Counted from the stretch's first letter, positions 1 through 10,450 are shown. The stretch: 64,000 bases of DNA from Symbiodinium natans (GCA_905221605.1 CAJNDS010002073.1:519717-583716), one strand, 5' to 3'. The notes: generated from the sequence alone by a model not told the origin. Numbers and translations: made by a program.

Positions 1-60
1 TCCTTCATGTGTCAACTGTGTCGACGAAACTCTTCTCAACCCTACACCCGCAATTCAGAA

Positions 61-235
61 ACTCTACGCGACTAGGACCCTAAACCCCTAAACCCCTAAA
101 CCCTAAACCCTGAACCCTGAACCCTGAACCCTGAACCCTAAACCCTAAACCCTAAACCTAAACCCCCCCCCCCCCCCCACCAAAAAAAAAAAAACCTAAA
201 CCCTAAACCCAAACCTAACCCCCCCCCCCCCCCCC
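61..235 (-). repeat. CCCTAAA telomere-like array with poly-C runs
   Basis: Degenerate CCCTAAA/CCCTGAA units at about 68-160 and 195-215, broken by long C runs and A runs. It reads as the telomere C-strand in + orientation, but unique sequence lies to the left, so it is interstitial and not a chromosome end. Confidence 0.9.
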
Positions 236-293
236 CCCCCACCAAAATTGTTTTAAAAAAAAAAAAAAAAAAAAACACCCTGCAGCTGTGCAG

Positions 294-376
294 GACTGCT
301 TTTGGCCGGACGAGGCGGGCACTCCTGCAGAGGCTCCTGTGGTGGACCTCCGGCAGACACCTCAGACACCCCACCC
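294..376 (+). CDS. exon-like island, unknown product
   Basis: Unique island between a CCCTAAA array and the TTTAGGG block that starts near 400. An acceptor-like CTGTGCAG ends at 293 and one frame stays open to a TGA near 377; it reads DCFWPDEAGTPAEAPVVD and is acidic and proline-rich. No domain is recognised. Openness alone is weak evidence at this length. Confidence 0.2.
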
Positions 377-1075
377 GTGATTGTCGGTTGTGTGTTGAGG
401 GTAGGGTTTAGGGTTTAGGGTTTAGGGTTTAGGGTTTTAGGTTTTGGGTTTTGGGTTTTGGGTTTAAAGTTTAGGGTTCAGGGTTTAGGGTTTCGGGTTG
501 AGGGTTCAGGGTTCAGGGTTTAGAGTAGGGTTCCTACTGGTTCTTAGTAGGGTTTCGGGTTTAGGGTTTCAAGTTTCGGGTTTAGGATGATTGTCGGTTG
601 TGTGTTGAGGGTAGGGTTTAGGCTTCCTGGTTTCGAGTTTAGGGTTTAGGATTTAGGGTTCAGGGCTCAGGGTTTAGGGTTTAGGGTTTCGGATGATTGT
701 CGGTTGTGTGTTGAGGGTAGGGTTCAGGGTTTATTGTTTAGGGTTTCGGGTGGAGGGTTCAGGGTTTGGGGTAGGCTTCCTACTGGTTCTTAGTAGGGTT
801 TAGGGTTTAGGGTTTCAGGTTTCGGGTTTATGATGATTGTTGGTTGTGTGTTGAGGGTAGGGTTTAGGCTTTCGGGTTTCGAGTTTAGGGTTTAGGGTTC
901 AGGGCTCAGGGCTCAGGGTTTAGGATTTTGGGGGTTAGGGTTTCGGATGATTGTCGGTTGTGTGTTGAGGGTAAGGTTTAGGGTTTAGGTTTGAGCGCTT
1001 GGGGTTCAGGGTCCATGTTTGTCGGTTGTGTGTTAAGGGTAAGGTTTAGGGTTGATAGGGTTGATGGGGTTGAGG
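377..1075 (+). repeat. higher-order repeat of telomere-like units
   Basis: A GATGATTGTCGGTTGTGTG motif followed by TTGAGGGTAGGG recurs at about 377, 589, 691, 830, 946 and 1017, separated by degenerate TTTAGGG units. The pairs 589/830 and 691/946 are offset by about 240-255 bp, and CCTACTGGTTCTTAGTAGGG recurs near 530 and 779. This is a roughly 250-bp higher-order repeat. Confidence 0.75.
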
Positions 1076-1151
1076 GTTGAGGGTTCAAAGTTTAGAGGCT
1101 TTAGGGTTATTGGTTTAGAGGGTTGAGGAGCATTCCTTGATTCCCATGGGG

Positions 1152-1239
1152 TGGTTCAGCTAAATTGTGACTTTTCTTGTCATACCTTGCGGTATCACGT
1201 GTATTCTTTCCACGGAGAACCTCACAAGGCTGAACCATA
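1152..1239. mobile_element. possible fold-back element, single copy
   Basis: Starts with TGGTTCAGC and ends with its exact inverse GCTGAACCA, with 70 bp of unique sequence between. Size and structure match the other fold-back elements, but I find no second copy in the window. Confidence 0.3.
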
Positions 1240-1435
1240 GTGTAAGATTGTTTTCTGAATCAACCTAGGGCTTAGAGTTTAGGCTTTAGGGTTTAGGGTT
1301 TAGAGTACCAGGATCCCAACCGTAAACCTTTCTTTAATTGCCCTAGACCCTGGGGCAGTGGGTCCAACGAGGGCTTAGACAGACCAACTGTTCCAGGGAG
1401 AGTTTACGTTAGGACCTTAAGGGTAGGGTTTAGGG

Positions 1436-1824
1436 TTGAGGGTTGAGGGTTTAGGGTTTCGGGGTAAAGGTTCATCCGGTATTCGTTCTCTGACATCTCT
1501 TATAGTGTTTCTGTGTGCCTCAGCTTGTTTTAATTTCTGCCCTCAACAAAAACACGGAAACATCCAAGCTTGCGAGTTTGGGTTCCGGTCTGCGGTGACT
1601 TTGCAAGCACCATGTAGATTGGTCAGGTATGTACCCAAAGGATCCATGTACCTACATAGTATATACTTGGGCCTTAAAGGGGTTCCTATATAGTAGCTTT
1701 AGGGCCCAAGTATATACTATATAGGTACATGGATCCTTTGGGGTAGCTTTCCAGGCGTACGGCAGCGGACTCGCGTCAAGAATGTTGCCATACGGCAAGC
1801 GCATTACAAAATCCCCAAAGCTAG
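1436..1824 (+). CDS. two-exon gene fragment carrying a family C introner
   Basis: Exon 1 is open from the telomere-like repeat to 1626 and includes the Cys-rich stretch CASACFNFCPQQKHGN. A GTATGT donor follows at 1627. The fold-back element fills the intron, which ends CTTTCCAG at 1754 (128 nt). Joining 1626 to 1755 keeps phase (AG+G) and continues 22 codons to TAG at 1822-1824. The product is unknown and the 5' end is undefined. The intron is the sharpest evidence here: both splice sites abut the element's inverted repeats. Confidence 0.4.
1631..1741. mobile_element. family C introner, near-perfect fold-back
   Basis: Inverted repeats of about 24 bp (CAAAGGATCCATGTACCTA and its inverse) lead into arms that pair across nearly the whole element, including AGTATATACTTGGGCC. 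It is the best-preserved of seven C copies (18811, 32659, 34720, 43412, 49516 and 57312 are the others), so it is probably the youngest. It lies exactly between a GT donor and an AG acceptor. Confidence 0.8.
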
Positions 1825-1989
1825 AATGTGAAAGACCAAGGGAACCCTAAACCCAAAACCCCAAGCCTCCCAATTGAGCTGACGGTTCCAAACGACGTGC
1901 TGGACGACCCGCAGACACATATCATAGGGTTTCTTTCCTTCACCCACTGCAACCCTCGCCGAAAAAAGTCGAGATTGGGGGGGGGGGGG

Positions 1990-2460
1990 GGGGTTTAGGC
2001 TTCAGGGTTTAGGGTTTAGGGTTTAGGGTTTAGGGTTTAGGTTTTAGGGCTTTCAACCCTAAGTCCTGAACCCTTAAAAAGGGTGTTAACGTCCGAAGCG
2101 TGTCGGGCCCAAGCGGTGCAACTCGGGGGCAGGTGCCCCGGCTTCGTGTTTAGCCTTGTAGCCTTGAATCCGCAACCTCTAGAACTGTTGAGGGTTTTGG
2201 GTTTGTAAGGTTTAGGCTTTAGGACTTAGGGTGTATAAGGCGTAGGATTTAGGGTTTAGGGTTTAGGGTGCAGGGTGTAGGGTTGAGGCTCAATGGAGGC
2301 TTGCAAGCCCATGCACGCCTTGCCAGCGCTGCCCGTGCGGTCGGCCCTGCCGATACCGCCGCAGTCGGCCCAGCGAGGGCCGTCTGCTCAGGCGCAACAA
2401 GGGTTCAGGGTTTAGGGTGTAGGGTTTAGGGTTTAGGGTTTAGGGTTTACGGGGCGTTCA
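1990..2460 (+). repeat. TTTAGGG tracts around a short unique island
   Basis: TTTAGGG tracts at 1994-2060, 2200-2285 and 2401-2450. The intervening 2285-2400 island is GC-rich and could be read as coding from an ATG at 2293, but I would not call it. Confidence 0.8.
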
Positions 2461-2477
2461 GGCCCTGAGGCTCTGCC

Positions 2478-2600
2478 TAAACCCTAAACCCTACACCCTA
2501 ATTCAGCCCCAAGCCCTAAGCCCTAAGCCCTATATTAGCCCCAAGCCCTAAGCCCTAAACCCTAAACCCTAAACCCTAAACCCTAAACCCTAAACCCGAG
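2478..2600 (-). repeat. CCCTAAA/CCCTAAG array
   Basis: About 15 units in C-strand orientation, facing the TTTAGGG tract that ends at 2450 only 28 bp upstream, so the two form an inverted pair of telomere-type arrays. Confidence 0.9.
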
Positions 2601-3404
2601 CCCAAGACCGGCTTCGACGCTGAGCTCGCAAACTTAAGAGCCTTTCCTCAGGTGCTTGGCGAGGGAGTCCCATGAAAATCCTGCACTGCCTGGTACTCTT
2701 GGTTGCTACTATTTGTTTAAGAACCCCCTTCCAAAAACAAACATATACTTCCTTATCAGGGCAAGGCATACAGGAAAGTTTATCTTTAACTTTGGGGTGG
2801 TTCTTCAGCAAATGGTAGGTAGCGGTGCCCGTTTGCGTTCTAGGTGCCCTTATATATTCAAGTAGCCAGCCACACAAAGGGCACCCTTATCATAGCTAAT
2901 CCTATGGTTACCCTAAACTTGAAAAGCCCTTTGGTGCTGCAGCTCAGAAGGTACTTTTCTTGAAGAGGGGGCACGTGAAACTGGGACCCATGGGAGTTTT
3001 GGCTTTTGCATTTGTTGCCGTCGGGTTGTCGCGTGTCTTGCCACTCGGTTAGAGTTATATAAGTTAAGCTCCCTCATTCACCCCATTAAAGAAACACACT
3101 CCCAAAACCCTAAACCCTAAATCCTAAACCCCCTTTCAAATCCCAGGTGACTGGGAAGCCTGTAAACCTTCGACCTATGTCTCGCAAGCTCTTATCCCTT
3201 TGCATCCCAAGCCTCGCCCTCAACCCTAACCCTTCAGGGAACTGGGTTTAAGGCGTTTACTACTGTTCGTTTACGAACCCCCCCCTTCACATTAAGATAA
3301 CAAGCCCCATATGCTCCCTCATCAGGAAGTATGTCCTTATTTTTTAAGGGGAAAGGGGGGGGGGGGGGTTCCTACGCTAATAGTAATTTAAGGTGTAGGG
3401 ATTG

Positions 3405-3502
3405 GGATGTTCCCCCTAAAACTTACAGTCCTTAATAGGGACTATAGTAGGGGGTACTGTAGTCCCTATTCAGGACTGTTAGTACAAGGAGACCATCCCA
3501 AT
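3405..3502. mobile_element. family B fold-back element
   Basis: Starts TTGGGATGTTCCCCCT and ends with the diverged inverse (ACCATCCCAA). The inner arms ACAGTCCTTAATAGGG and CCCTATTCAGGACTGT also pair. Other copies start near 4175 (5' part), 4452 (3' half), 8352, 8466, 13978, 34046 and 37911. Confidence 0.75.
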
Positions 3503-3503
3503 A

Positions 3504-3601
3504 TAGGAATGAAGATGCAGTCCCTGAACCCTAAACCCTAAAACCTAAACCCTAAACCCTAAACCCTAAACCGTGGCTCTAGGCGTAGGAATGAAGATGC
3601 A
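3504..3601. repeat. telomere-like insert flanked by a 16-bp direct repeat
   Basis: TAGGAATGAAGATGCA occurs at 3504-3519 and again at 3586-3601. Between the copies is a CCCTAAA array plus a few bases. The duplication resembles a target-site duplication around an inserted telomeric tract. Confidence 0.7.
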
Positions 3602-3734
3602 AAGAGGTCCTTTCGGGCCTGGCCACCACAGCCGCACTGGCGGTTTCCAGACGCGACGCGGTCACGCGCCACCTAAGCTGGCAGAGTGTCGAGGCTGCAT
3701 CTTCTCTATTAGCAGAAGAGGTTTCAAACTAGCG

Positions 3735-3790
3735 TTTAGGGTTTAGGGTTTAATTAGGGTTTAGGGTTTAGGGGTTAGGGGTTAGGGTAC
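3735..3790 (+). repeat. TTTAGGG tract
   Basis: Short, partly degenerate TTTAGGG units; the unique island 3602-3734 lies between this tract and the CCCTAAA array on its left. Confidence 0.85.
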
Positions 3791-3960
3791 CAGTAACCAA
3801 CCTTTTCCCCATAAGAATACCCACACAGTTCCAGAGCTGACTCTGGGACGCACTTCGGATGCTCTGCTCACTCTCAAGCCGTGACGGGCGCCGGAGGTCG
3901 GAAGAGAAAGTCGCTTGCCGCAAGAGTCGAAAGACACAGCCACACAGACCACGCAGACAG

Positions 3961-4035
3961 GCAGACAGACACACACACACACACACACACAGAGACAACA
4001 ACCACACACACACACACAGAGACAGAGAACACACA
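3961..4035. repeat. (AC)n microsatellite
   Basis: Several AC runs with AGAGAC interruptions. All long frames here are low-complexity His/Thr or Val/Cys translations of the repeat, so no gene is called. Confidence 0.9.
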
Positions 4036-4174
4036 CACCTTCCAGCCATCCATCGGTCCGTCCATGCATGCATTGCAGCAGGAGTTGGAGTGTTGCAAGG
4101 TTTTTTTTTGGGGGGAGGGGGGGAGCTGAACCCTAAGCCCTCCAAATCCCTCCAAGACAGTCACAGGTCTCAAA

Positions 4175-4252
4175 TTGGGATGTTCCCCCTTCTACTAAAC
4201 AGTCCACAATCGTGAACATCAGAGGGGGCATTATGATCCCTACTAAGGACTG
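4175..4252. mobile_element. family B element, 5' part
   Basis: Begins ATTGGGATGTTCCCCCTT, diverges in the middle and ends in CCCTACTAAGGACTGCTAG, where CCCTAAA repeats replace the 3' terminus. Confidence 0.55.
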
Positions 4253-4451
4253 CTAGTCCTAAACCCTAAACCCTAAACCCTTTAGTATCGGGGGGAACCT
4301 CCCAAGTCCCAAAGGCAAGTGTCGCACCGATGGCGGGCGAGCTGCCCGCCGAGCGCAGGTCGCGCTGTTCGACACAAGGGTGGAGGAGCCGAGGCGTGTT
4401 TAGGGATTAGGGTTTAGGGTTTAGGGTTTGGGGTTTAGGGTTTAGGGTTTA

Positions 4452-4513
4452 GTCATAGGGACTAAAATAAGGGGTACTACAATCTCTATTAAGGACTGTT
4501 AGTATAAGGGGGA
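4452..4513. mobile_element. family B element, 3' half
   Basis: Ends ACTGTTAGTATAAGGGGGAACATCCCAA; the 5' half is missing and a TTTAGGG tract abuts the break. Confidence 0.6.
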
Positions 4514-6420
4514 ACATCCCAAGTTTGGGGTTTAGAGTTCAGAGTTCAGGGTTTCGGGTTCAGGGTTTCGATGCAAAGGTTCAGGGTCTAGGGCTCATAG
4601 CGTGCAACGGCTTAGGGTTTAGGGTTTCAGGAGTAGCGTTTAGGAGCTTCCCTAAGAACAGAGAACTTACACTCTTGTGTTCAAGTATGGTGCCCCTTTT
4701 AAGCTTCTTAGGGTTTGGGGTTTAGGGTTTGGGGTTTGGGGTTTGGGGTTTAGGGTTTAGGGTTTAGGGAAGTTGTGGACTCCGAAGGTTTGTGTCAGCT
4801 CAGGAGATCTGAGAAACCCGGGTACCCTAATCCCCCAAGTGCTTATGACAGCCAGAAGATGTAGGTCTTCGGCGGTGCATGCCTCAACACGAAGCCGAAG
4901 AGCCTTAAACTCTCAAGATCCGACCCCCCCCCCCCCCCCCCCCCGGCACAAAAAAACAAACAAACACACAAACAAACAAAACAAAAATCAAGGAAAACGC
5001 TAAACCTTAAACCCCTGGCACCCTAAACCTAAACACTTAGAACCCTAAGCCCTAAAACCCTACAACGCCTCAAACCCTCAGGCCTTGCAAAGCTCTAAAA
5101 CCTAAACCCTGAAGCCCTAGCAGAAGGCGCCGTCCAATTGTAGTTCCTTTTTGGGTTACTAGGGGTTCTTCTGGAGGTTGGCGCCCACAGCCGGCTCTTC
5201 CCTGAAACAGGGCCACGCATCCGGCAGAGAGGAGGTGTCAGTGTGTTAGTCAAGAGTTTTCAGGTTATAGGGTTTTGGGCTTAGGGTTTACGGGGGGTTT
5301 CAGTGTTTGGCGTTTAGTGTTTGGGGCTTGTGAGGCATAGGGTTAGGGCTTCGGGGTCTAGGGACTTGTACTCTTCAGCGCCAAGCCTAAACCCTGTGGG
5401 CAGGCGCTCCCCAAGTACCCCAACCCTATACCTTGACCCCTTCACCTCCTAAACCCAGCATGAACCACAGGGAAGGAGAGGGAAACCCTAAGCCATAAAC
5501 CTTAAACTTGAAACCCTAATCCCACCTTGAACGAAATGGGTCGCAGGGAAAAGCCCTAACCCTAAACCTGCCCTGAGTGACAGAGGGGGCCTAAACCTAC
5601 CATGAAGCGCCCGGGGGGGGGGGGGGGGGAGACCAAGAGCCCTAACCCTAAACCCTAGACCTTAATCCCATAATCCCACCATGAAGCACGAGGGCAGAGT
5701 GATTACCCCATAGCCTAACCCTAAACCCTAAACCGCAAACCCTAGCCCGGGGCGGCGAGCCGAACCCCTCAACCCCAGGGAGGGGGGCATGCGGAAGACA
5801 TAAACCCCCCTCGCAACCCTCAGGTTCTCGAATGGGTTTTTGGGGTTTCTCCAGGGCCCAGACTCAACCCCCTAAAACCCCCGAAAACCTCCTAAAACCC
5901 CTAAAACACCCCAAAACCCCCCAAATCCCAAAAAACCCTAAACTTAAACCCGAAACCCGGAACATCAACTTCCCTAAACCCCCTAAAGCCCTCCCGGCGG
6001 CCATGGAGGGCGTGCCAGTGACGTGCCTTCTTCGTGTGCAAAGCGAGCTGGAGGCGCCCGGAGGGGGGGGTGCGGTGGGTGCAGTGGTTTGGGGTGTAGA
6101 TTTAGGTAGGGTTTAGGGTTTAGGGTTTAGGGTTTAGGGTTATAGGGTTTAGGGTTTAGGGTTTAGGGTTATAGGGTTTAGGGTTTAGGGTTATGGGGTT
6201 TAGGGAATGTTTGAGGCTTATAAGGCTTGAAGGCAAGGTTGAAGACATTGGTGAACCTTAAGTCCGGAAGCTGTAAACGCCCAACCCCGAAGCCTCGAAA
6301 CTCAAAGCCCAAAGGTCCACACCGGCAGTCCTCGTCCATTATAGGGGTCGGAATCATGGGTTTAGGGTTTAGGGTTCAGGGTTTTGGGTTATAGGTTTTA
6401 GGGTTTAGGGTTTAGGAATA

Positions 6421-6527
6421 ATTTCCAGTAAGCCCTTGTGGTCCCTTTATAATTTTACTAGCACAACCCCCCCCCCCCAAAAAAAAAAAAAAAAATTGTT
6501 TCAGGCTCCTACTTTATCTTAATGCAG
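6421..6527. mobile_element. family I element
   Basis: Shares TTGTGGTCCCTTTATAA and a shared 3' region with the tandem copies at 11645 and 11748. A C/A homopolymer stretch has expanded inside it. It ends ATCTTAATGCAG, a good 3' splice acceptor for the next island. Confidence 0.5.
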
Positions 6528-6627
6528 CCTCCCTCCCCAACCGCGTGAGCCTTTCTCCGGTCGTTCTATCCGGTCGGCTGTCGTCCTTCCGGAAGCTCCC
6601 CAAGGATTGCGGAGTCATGCAAAAGCT
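6528..6627 (+). CDS. exon-like island after a family I element
   Basis: Begins right after the acceptor-like TTAATGCAG. One frame is open for over 30 codons (PNRVSLSPVVLSGRLSSFRK) before CCCTAAA units resume. No domain is recognised. The element-then-AG-then-open-frame arrangement repeats what is seen at firmer loci. Confidence 0.3.
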
Positions 6628-6730
6628 AACCCTAATCCCTAAACCCTAAACCCTAAACCCCCAAGGCACAGCGGCATCAGCCCAAAATAGGGGTTTAGGG
6701 TTTCGGGTTTAGGGCTGTTTCCGAAGTTCG

Positions 6731-6812
6731 GGGTGCTTTATTGGGGTCCTGATTATAAGGGGATCCCATTATTTGGGGATCTACATTGGGGGTCCCCTAT
6801 TTTCATAACCCC
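6731..6812. mobile_element. family G element
   Basis: Shares GGGGATCC and the spacing of CTGATTATAAGGGGATCC with the copy at 37168 and, inverted, with 44407. Poly-C/poly-A expansion follows its 3' end. Confidence 0.6.
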
Positions 6813-6934
6813 CCCCCCCCCCCCCAAAAAAAAAAAAAATAGGATCAGGGTTTTGCATGGCATACTCAAGCAGGAAGTGCGGCCTTTAGTCCCTTCCCTC
6901 CGAATATAAGCCCCCCCCCCCCCCCCCCCCCGAC

Positions 6935-7040
6935 AGTTTAGGGTTTAGGGTTTAGGGTTTAGGGTTTAGGGTTTAGGGTTTAGGGTTTAGGGTTTAGGGT
7001 TTAGGGTTTAGGGTTTAGGGTTTAGGGTTTAGGGTTTAGG
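6935..7040 (+). repeat. long TTTAGGG array
   Basis: About 15 nearly perfect units preceded by a 22-base C run. It is one of the most regular arrays in the window. On the right, unique sequence and then CCCTAAA units from 7115 face it. Confidence 0.95.
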
Positions 7041-7283
7041 GCTCCCACTACAGTGATGGTGTAGGGGAATCGTTTAATGCTAGGGGTACCCTTGGAAAAG
7101 GGTCTTCAACCCTAAACCCTAATTACCCCCAAGCCCTAAGCCCTAAACCCTAAACCCTAAACCCTAAACGCCAGGCGGGGGGGGGATGAATATTAGGGGC
7201 GGAAGCCCGAAGCCGACAGCCTCTGGAAGGCGCAGCTCTTTCCAGATGGTCTCTGGCTGAAGCACCTAGGTCCTTGGGATGTT

Positions 7284-7410
7284 GTAGGGTTCAGGGTTTA
7301 GGGTTTTGGGTTTGGGGTTTTGGGTTTGGGGGTTCAGGGTTTAGGGTTTAGGGTTTAGGGTTTAGGGTTTAGGGTTTAGGGTTTAGGGTTTAGGGTTTAG
7401 GGTTTAGGGC
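7284..7410 (+). repeat. TTTAGGG array
   Basis: A degenerate start followed by about 11 regular units. Confidence 0.95.
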
Positions 7411-7436
7411 TCCGCTATTATTGGGTTTAGGAGCAT

Positions 7437-7550
7437 CAGATTTCGGACGATTTCAAGAAGTTTCAGGGGCCCTCCCAGGCACGGCGGCAGTATCGACGGC
7501 AGCGCGCTGGACCGAGGAGGTCGCTGGGTGCCCAAATGCCCTTTTGAGGG
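7437..7550 (+). CDS. exon-like island, unknown product
   Basis: Unique sequence between TTTAGGG tracts. The left tract ends TTTAGGAGCATCAG, which offers an acceptor. A frame is open through GGRWVPKCPFEGL. At least one other frame is also open, so the frame choice is unsure. Confidence 0.22.
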
Positions 7551-8351
7551 TCTAGGGTCTACATAGGGGTTTAGGGTTTAGGGTTTAAGGTTACAATGTA
7601 GGGCTGATTGGGTACCCTGTACGGGACTGGGACCCAGAGTAGGCCCAAGAACCCCAAACCCTCAACCCTAAACCCTAAAAAACCCTAAGCCTTCGAAACT
7701 GTAGCCCCGCGCCCCTCACGTGCGCGCGCAGGGATCCCCGCAAAGGGAGAAGCCACCCTTGACTGTCGAGCTCCAGAGGCCTCCTGCGGGTTTAGGGTTT
7801 AGGGTTTAGGGTTTAGGGTTTAGGGCTGATTAGGGTTTAGGATTTAGGGGTCTGGGGTTTAGGGGTTTGGGGGTTTAGGGTTACATCTTACTGGCTCTCG
7901 GTAATGAGGGAGTTAGGCACCTTATTGAACCCCTTGGAGGTTGATGTAGGGAGAAATATGAGGTTTAGGGTTTCGAGTTTAGGGTTTAGGGTTTAGGTGT
8001 AGGGTTTCGGGCTTAGGGTTCAAGGGTACCAAATTCCCTCATTCCCTACTAAGAACCAGTAGGCTGGACGCCTACTGTGGTGTTGGCATATCCCATATGC
8101 TCTTTCATAGTGTTCTATTTTCGTGAGGGTGGTGTATGTGTGTGTGTGTGTGTCTAAACCCTAAACCCTAAACCCTAAACCCTAAACCCTAAACCCCGTG
8201 TGTGTGGGGAATTGTTGTGCGGCTGAGACATCTTTGTTCGTTGCTCTCACGATCGTCTCATCAAAGCTCTCAGAAGTGACAAAGCCCTAAGCTTGGGATG
8301 TGATAGGGGGTTTCGGGTTTAGGGTTTAGGGTTTAGGGTTCAGGGTTTGGG

Positions 8352-8434
8352 GGGATTATACTGGGAGGGGGGTGGTTACTATAATCCTGACTAAGGACTG
8401 TTAGCATAAGGGGGAACATCCCAGCCCCAAGCTC
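8352..8434. mobile_element. family B element, 3' part
   Basis: Ends GACTGTTAGCATAAGGGGG then AACATCCC; the 5' end is lost against a TTTAGGG tract. Confidence 0.55.
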
Positions 8435-8465
8435 TTTCGCCTCTGCATTCCCAAAGCCTCAGCCT

Positions 8466-8577
8466 AAACTTGGGATGTTCCCCCATATACTCGCAGTCCC
8501 ATTATTTTAGCAGGGGGTACTCTAATCCCGATTAAGGACTCTTAGTATAGGGGGAAACATCCCAACCCGAAACCCTC
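8466..8577. mobile_element. family B fold-back element
   Basis: A complete copy with TTGGGATGTTCCCCC and its inverse GGGGGAAACATCCCAA as termini, only about 30 bp after another B remnant. Confidence 0.7.
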
Positions 8578-8810
8578 AATCCTGCAAAGCCCTGGGGACC
8601 CTGTAGAGCCTCGACCCGCAACCTCACCCCCTCTGAACCGAACATCTCCTCTAAAGGGCCCTGAACCCTGCAAACCCCAAACCCCTACCCTCTGAAGCCC
8701 TAAATCAAAATTGCCACAGACACTAAAGCCCGAACCCTAAGCCCTAGCCGTAAATCCTGAACCCTAAAGCCTAAGCCCTAAACCCTACGTCTTCAATCCT
8801 CCCCTTCAGC

Positions 8811-9478
8811 TTCCAAGCCTGTTTGCTTCCGGTGACGAACAAGACCAAATCACTTGCAGGCTTCTTAGGTAATCTAGGACCGGGAGTGGGCACTTTTTTC
8901 ATTTTTTTAGGGTTGGGCTTCCCCTATAATCCCCTTAAAACCAAAAAGGGTACCCTTTTATTCCTAGGTTACTCCCGGGTCTTTTTTTTTTTTACCCAAC
9001 AGCAGGCCTATGTGGGGCAGGATCGCTCTACACCGACGATGAGCTGCAGTTGATTTTGGCATTGCTCAACGGCCAGTGGAAGGAGCCATTGCGTGGCGGC
9101 GGCCTACTGCACTACTGTGCTCCAGGCTGCTGTGGAAGCAGCAAACAGTTCCACAACAGGCTCCGAGATGCACTGGACCTTCTGCTGGGCAGGTTCTTTC
9201 CTGTACCCCTGCTATACAGGTGGAAGCATCTCGACGAGGCATGTCAGTATGCTTGCCTTGGTATGGCCGCGCATGGCCTGTTCTTGCATGTGTGGCACTA
9301 TTGCCACAGTGATGCCGATGACGAGGACGTGTTGGCGGCAGCTGAACTAGAGGAGGATTCGGCTGACGCGTCACCCGCGTTCAAGCAGAAGGTGAGAATG
9401 ACGAACGTCCTGCGGCTCCTGTCGGCGGAAGATGCTCTGGTCGGACTGGGGAAAAGGGAACTCTGCCCTAAAGCCTAA
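8811..9478 (+). CDS. dinoflagellate Cys/His-motif protein, partial, with an introner in the gene
   Basis: Exon 1 (8811-8868) ends TKSLAGFL. The intron starts GTAATCTAGGACC at 8869 and ends TTTTACCCAACAGCAG at 9005. Exon 2 resumes in phase as GLCGAGSLYTDDELQLILAL and continues to TAA at 9476-9478. Exon 2 carries LLHYCAPGCCG (a Cys/His cluster), PVPLLYRWKHLDEACQY, an acidic stretch (DADDEDVLAAAELEED) and RMTNVLRLLSAEDALVG. From memory this resembles a multi-copy dinoflagellate family of unknown role, sometimes found in transposon-like contexts. After about 9445 the frame runs into telomere-like sequence, so the true exon probably ends there and the gene is a fragment or continues elsewhere. An upstream acceptor CCCTTCAG at 8810 would set the exon 1 start. 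Confidence 0.72.
8871..8983. mobile_element. family A introner inside a coding gene
   Basis: Termini are TCTAGGACCGGGAGT and ACTCCCGGGTCT, with inner arms around CCCCTTAAAACCAAAAAGGG. It occupies almost all of the 137-nt intron 8869-9005. Related copies start at about 11283, 11433, 18189, 18670, 19829, 26546 (partial) and 46885. Confidence 0.8.
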
Positions 9479-9724
9479 ACCTTGTAAACCTTGTCCTACA
9501 CCCGAAACAGTTACCCTAAACCCCTAAACCCTCCAACCCTACTTCCCAACAGCCCAAGGGTTTAGGGTTTAGGGTTTAGGGTTTCTATCTCTAGAGGGAG
9601 GGGGCCATTTGCCACCCCTCGGAATGGAACGGAACAGAACTTGATCATCTTTGTCTTGCTGGCTGTTGGGTTGCAACAGCTGGGTTAGTTGAATCCCAAG
9701 CACAAAAACCTTACACGCTCCAGC

Positions 9725-9850
9725 CCAAACCCTAACCCCTAGACCCTAAGCCCTAAACTTATTTATAAACCCTATAAACCCTACAAACCCTATAAACCCT
9801 ACAAACCCTATAAACCCTATAAACACGATAAACCCTAAACCCTCAAAAAC
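9725..9850 (-). repeat. CCCTAAA and CCCTATAAA variant array
   Basis: Canonical units give way to an ACCCTATAAA/ACCCTACAAA alternation, a 9-bp variant of the telomere unit also seen at 45890-45945. Confidence 0.85.
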
Positions 9851-9855
9851 CCGGA

Positions 9856-9950
9856 ACGGCTCCTCAGCTCTTCAGGCGCTACTTTGGTTCACCTGCCGGG
9901 AGTGGCCCTGTGCAGCTCCTTCATTTGAGACCAGAATTAGGGAGGGCTTC
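9856..9950 (+). CDS. exon-like island, unknown product
   Basis: Unique island with CCCTAAA to the left and TTTAGGG to the right, open in one frame for about 30 codons (ALQALLWFTCREWPCAAP). No domain is recognised. Confidence 0.2.
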
Positions 9951-10402
9951 GCGTTTGGGGTTTAGGGTTTCGGGTTTAGGGTTTAGGGTTTAGGGCTTCG
10001 GGTGTGGAGTTTATTCTTTAGGGTTTCGGGTTTAGGGCTTAGGGCCCAGAAGTTAGCATGGGTTCAGGGCCTACGGGTTAGCTTGCATAATGCAGCATCG
10101 TGCCGAACGAGTTTTGCTACGGGGGCTTTCTCCGCTTTGGGGTGTGGGTTTCGGATTTGGGTTTTCAGGGTATGAGGGGCAGGGATAAGGGTTTAGGGTG
10201 TAGGGTTTAGGATTTCGGGTTTAGGGTTTAGGGTTTGGGGTTTAGGGTTTAGGGTGTAGGGATACCTTGCAAAATTGTGGGCATCTCAGGGTTCAGGGCT
10301 TCTGTTCCTCGCCGAGCCAATGTGGGTGGGTTTTAGGGTTTAGGGTTTAGGGTTTAGGGTTTAGGGTTTAGAGTAGCACTCTATTGACCCTACTGATAAT
10401 TG

Positions 10403-10450
10403 ACCATGAACCTCCAAGTAGGGTTATAAGTACCCAAGCACCACCGAGTA
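10403..10450. mobile_element. family D element remnant
   Basis: Contains CCATGAACCTCCAAGTA, the family D terminus, next to GGGTTATAAGTACC, the motif shared with the copies at 19396 and 42276. Confidence 0.45.

Noticed and set aside
61-1075. Left edge as a real chromosome end
   Set aside because: The CCCTAAA units do have telomere orientation, but 60 bp of unique sequence lie outside them, they are degenerate, and similar arrays occur throughout the window in both orientations.
3768-4215. Overlapping frames of 73-125 codons on both strands
   Set aside because: Translations of an (AC)n microsatellite and its complement.
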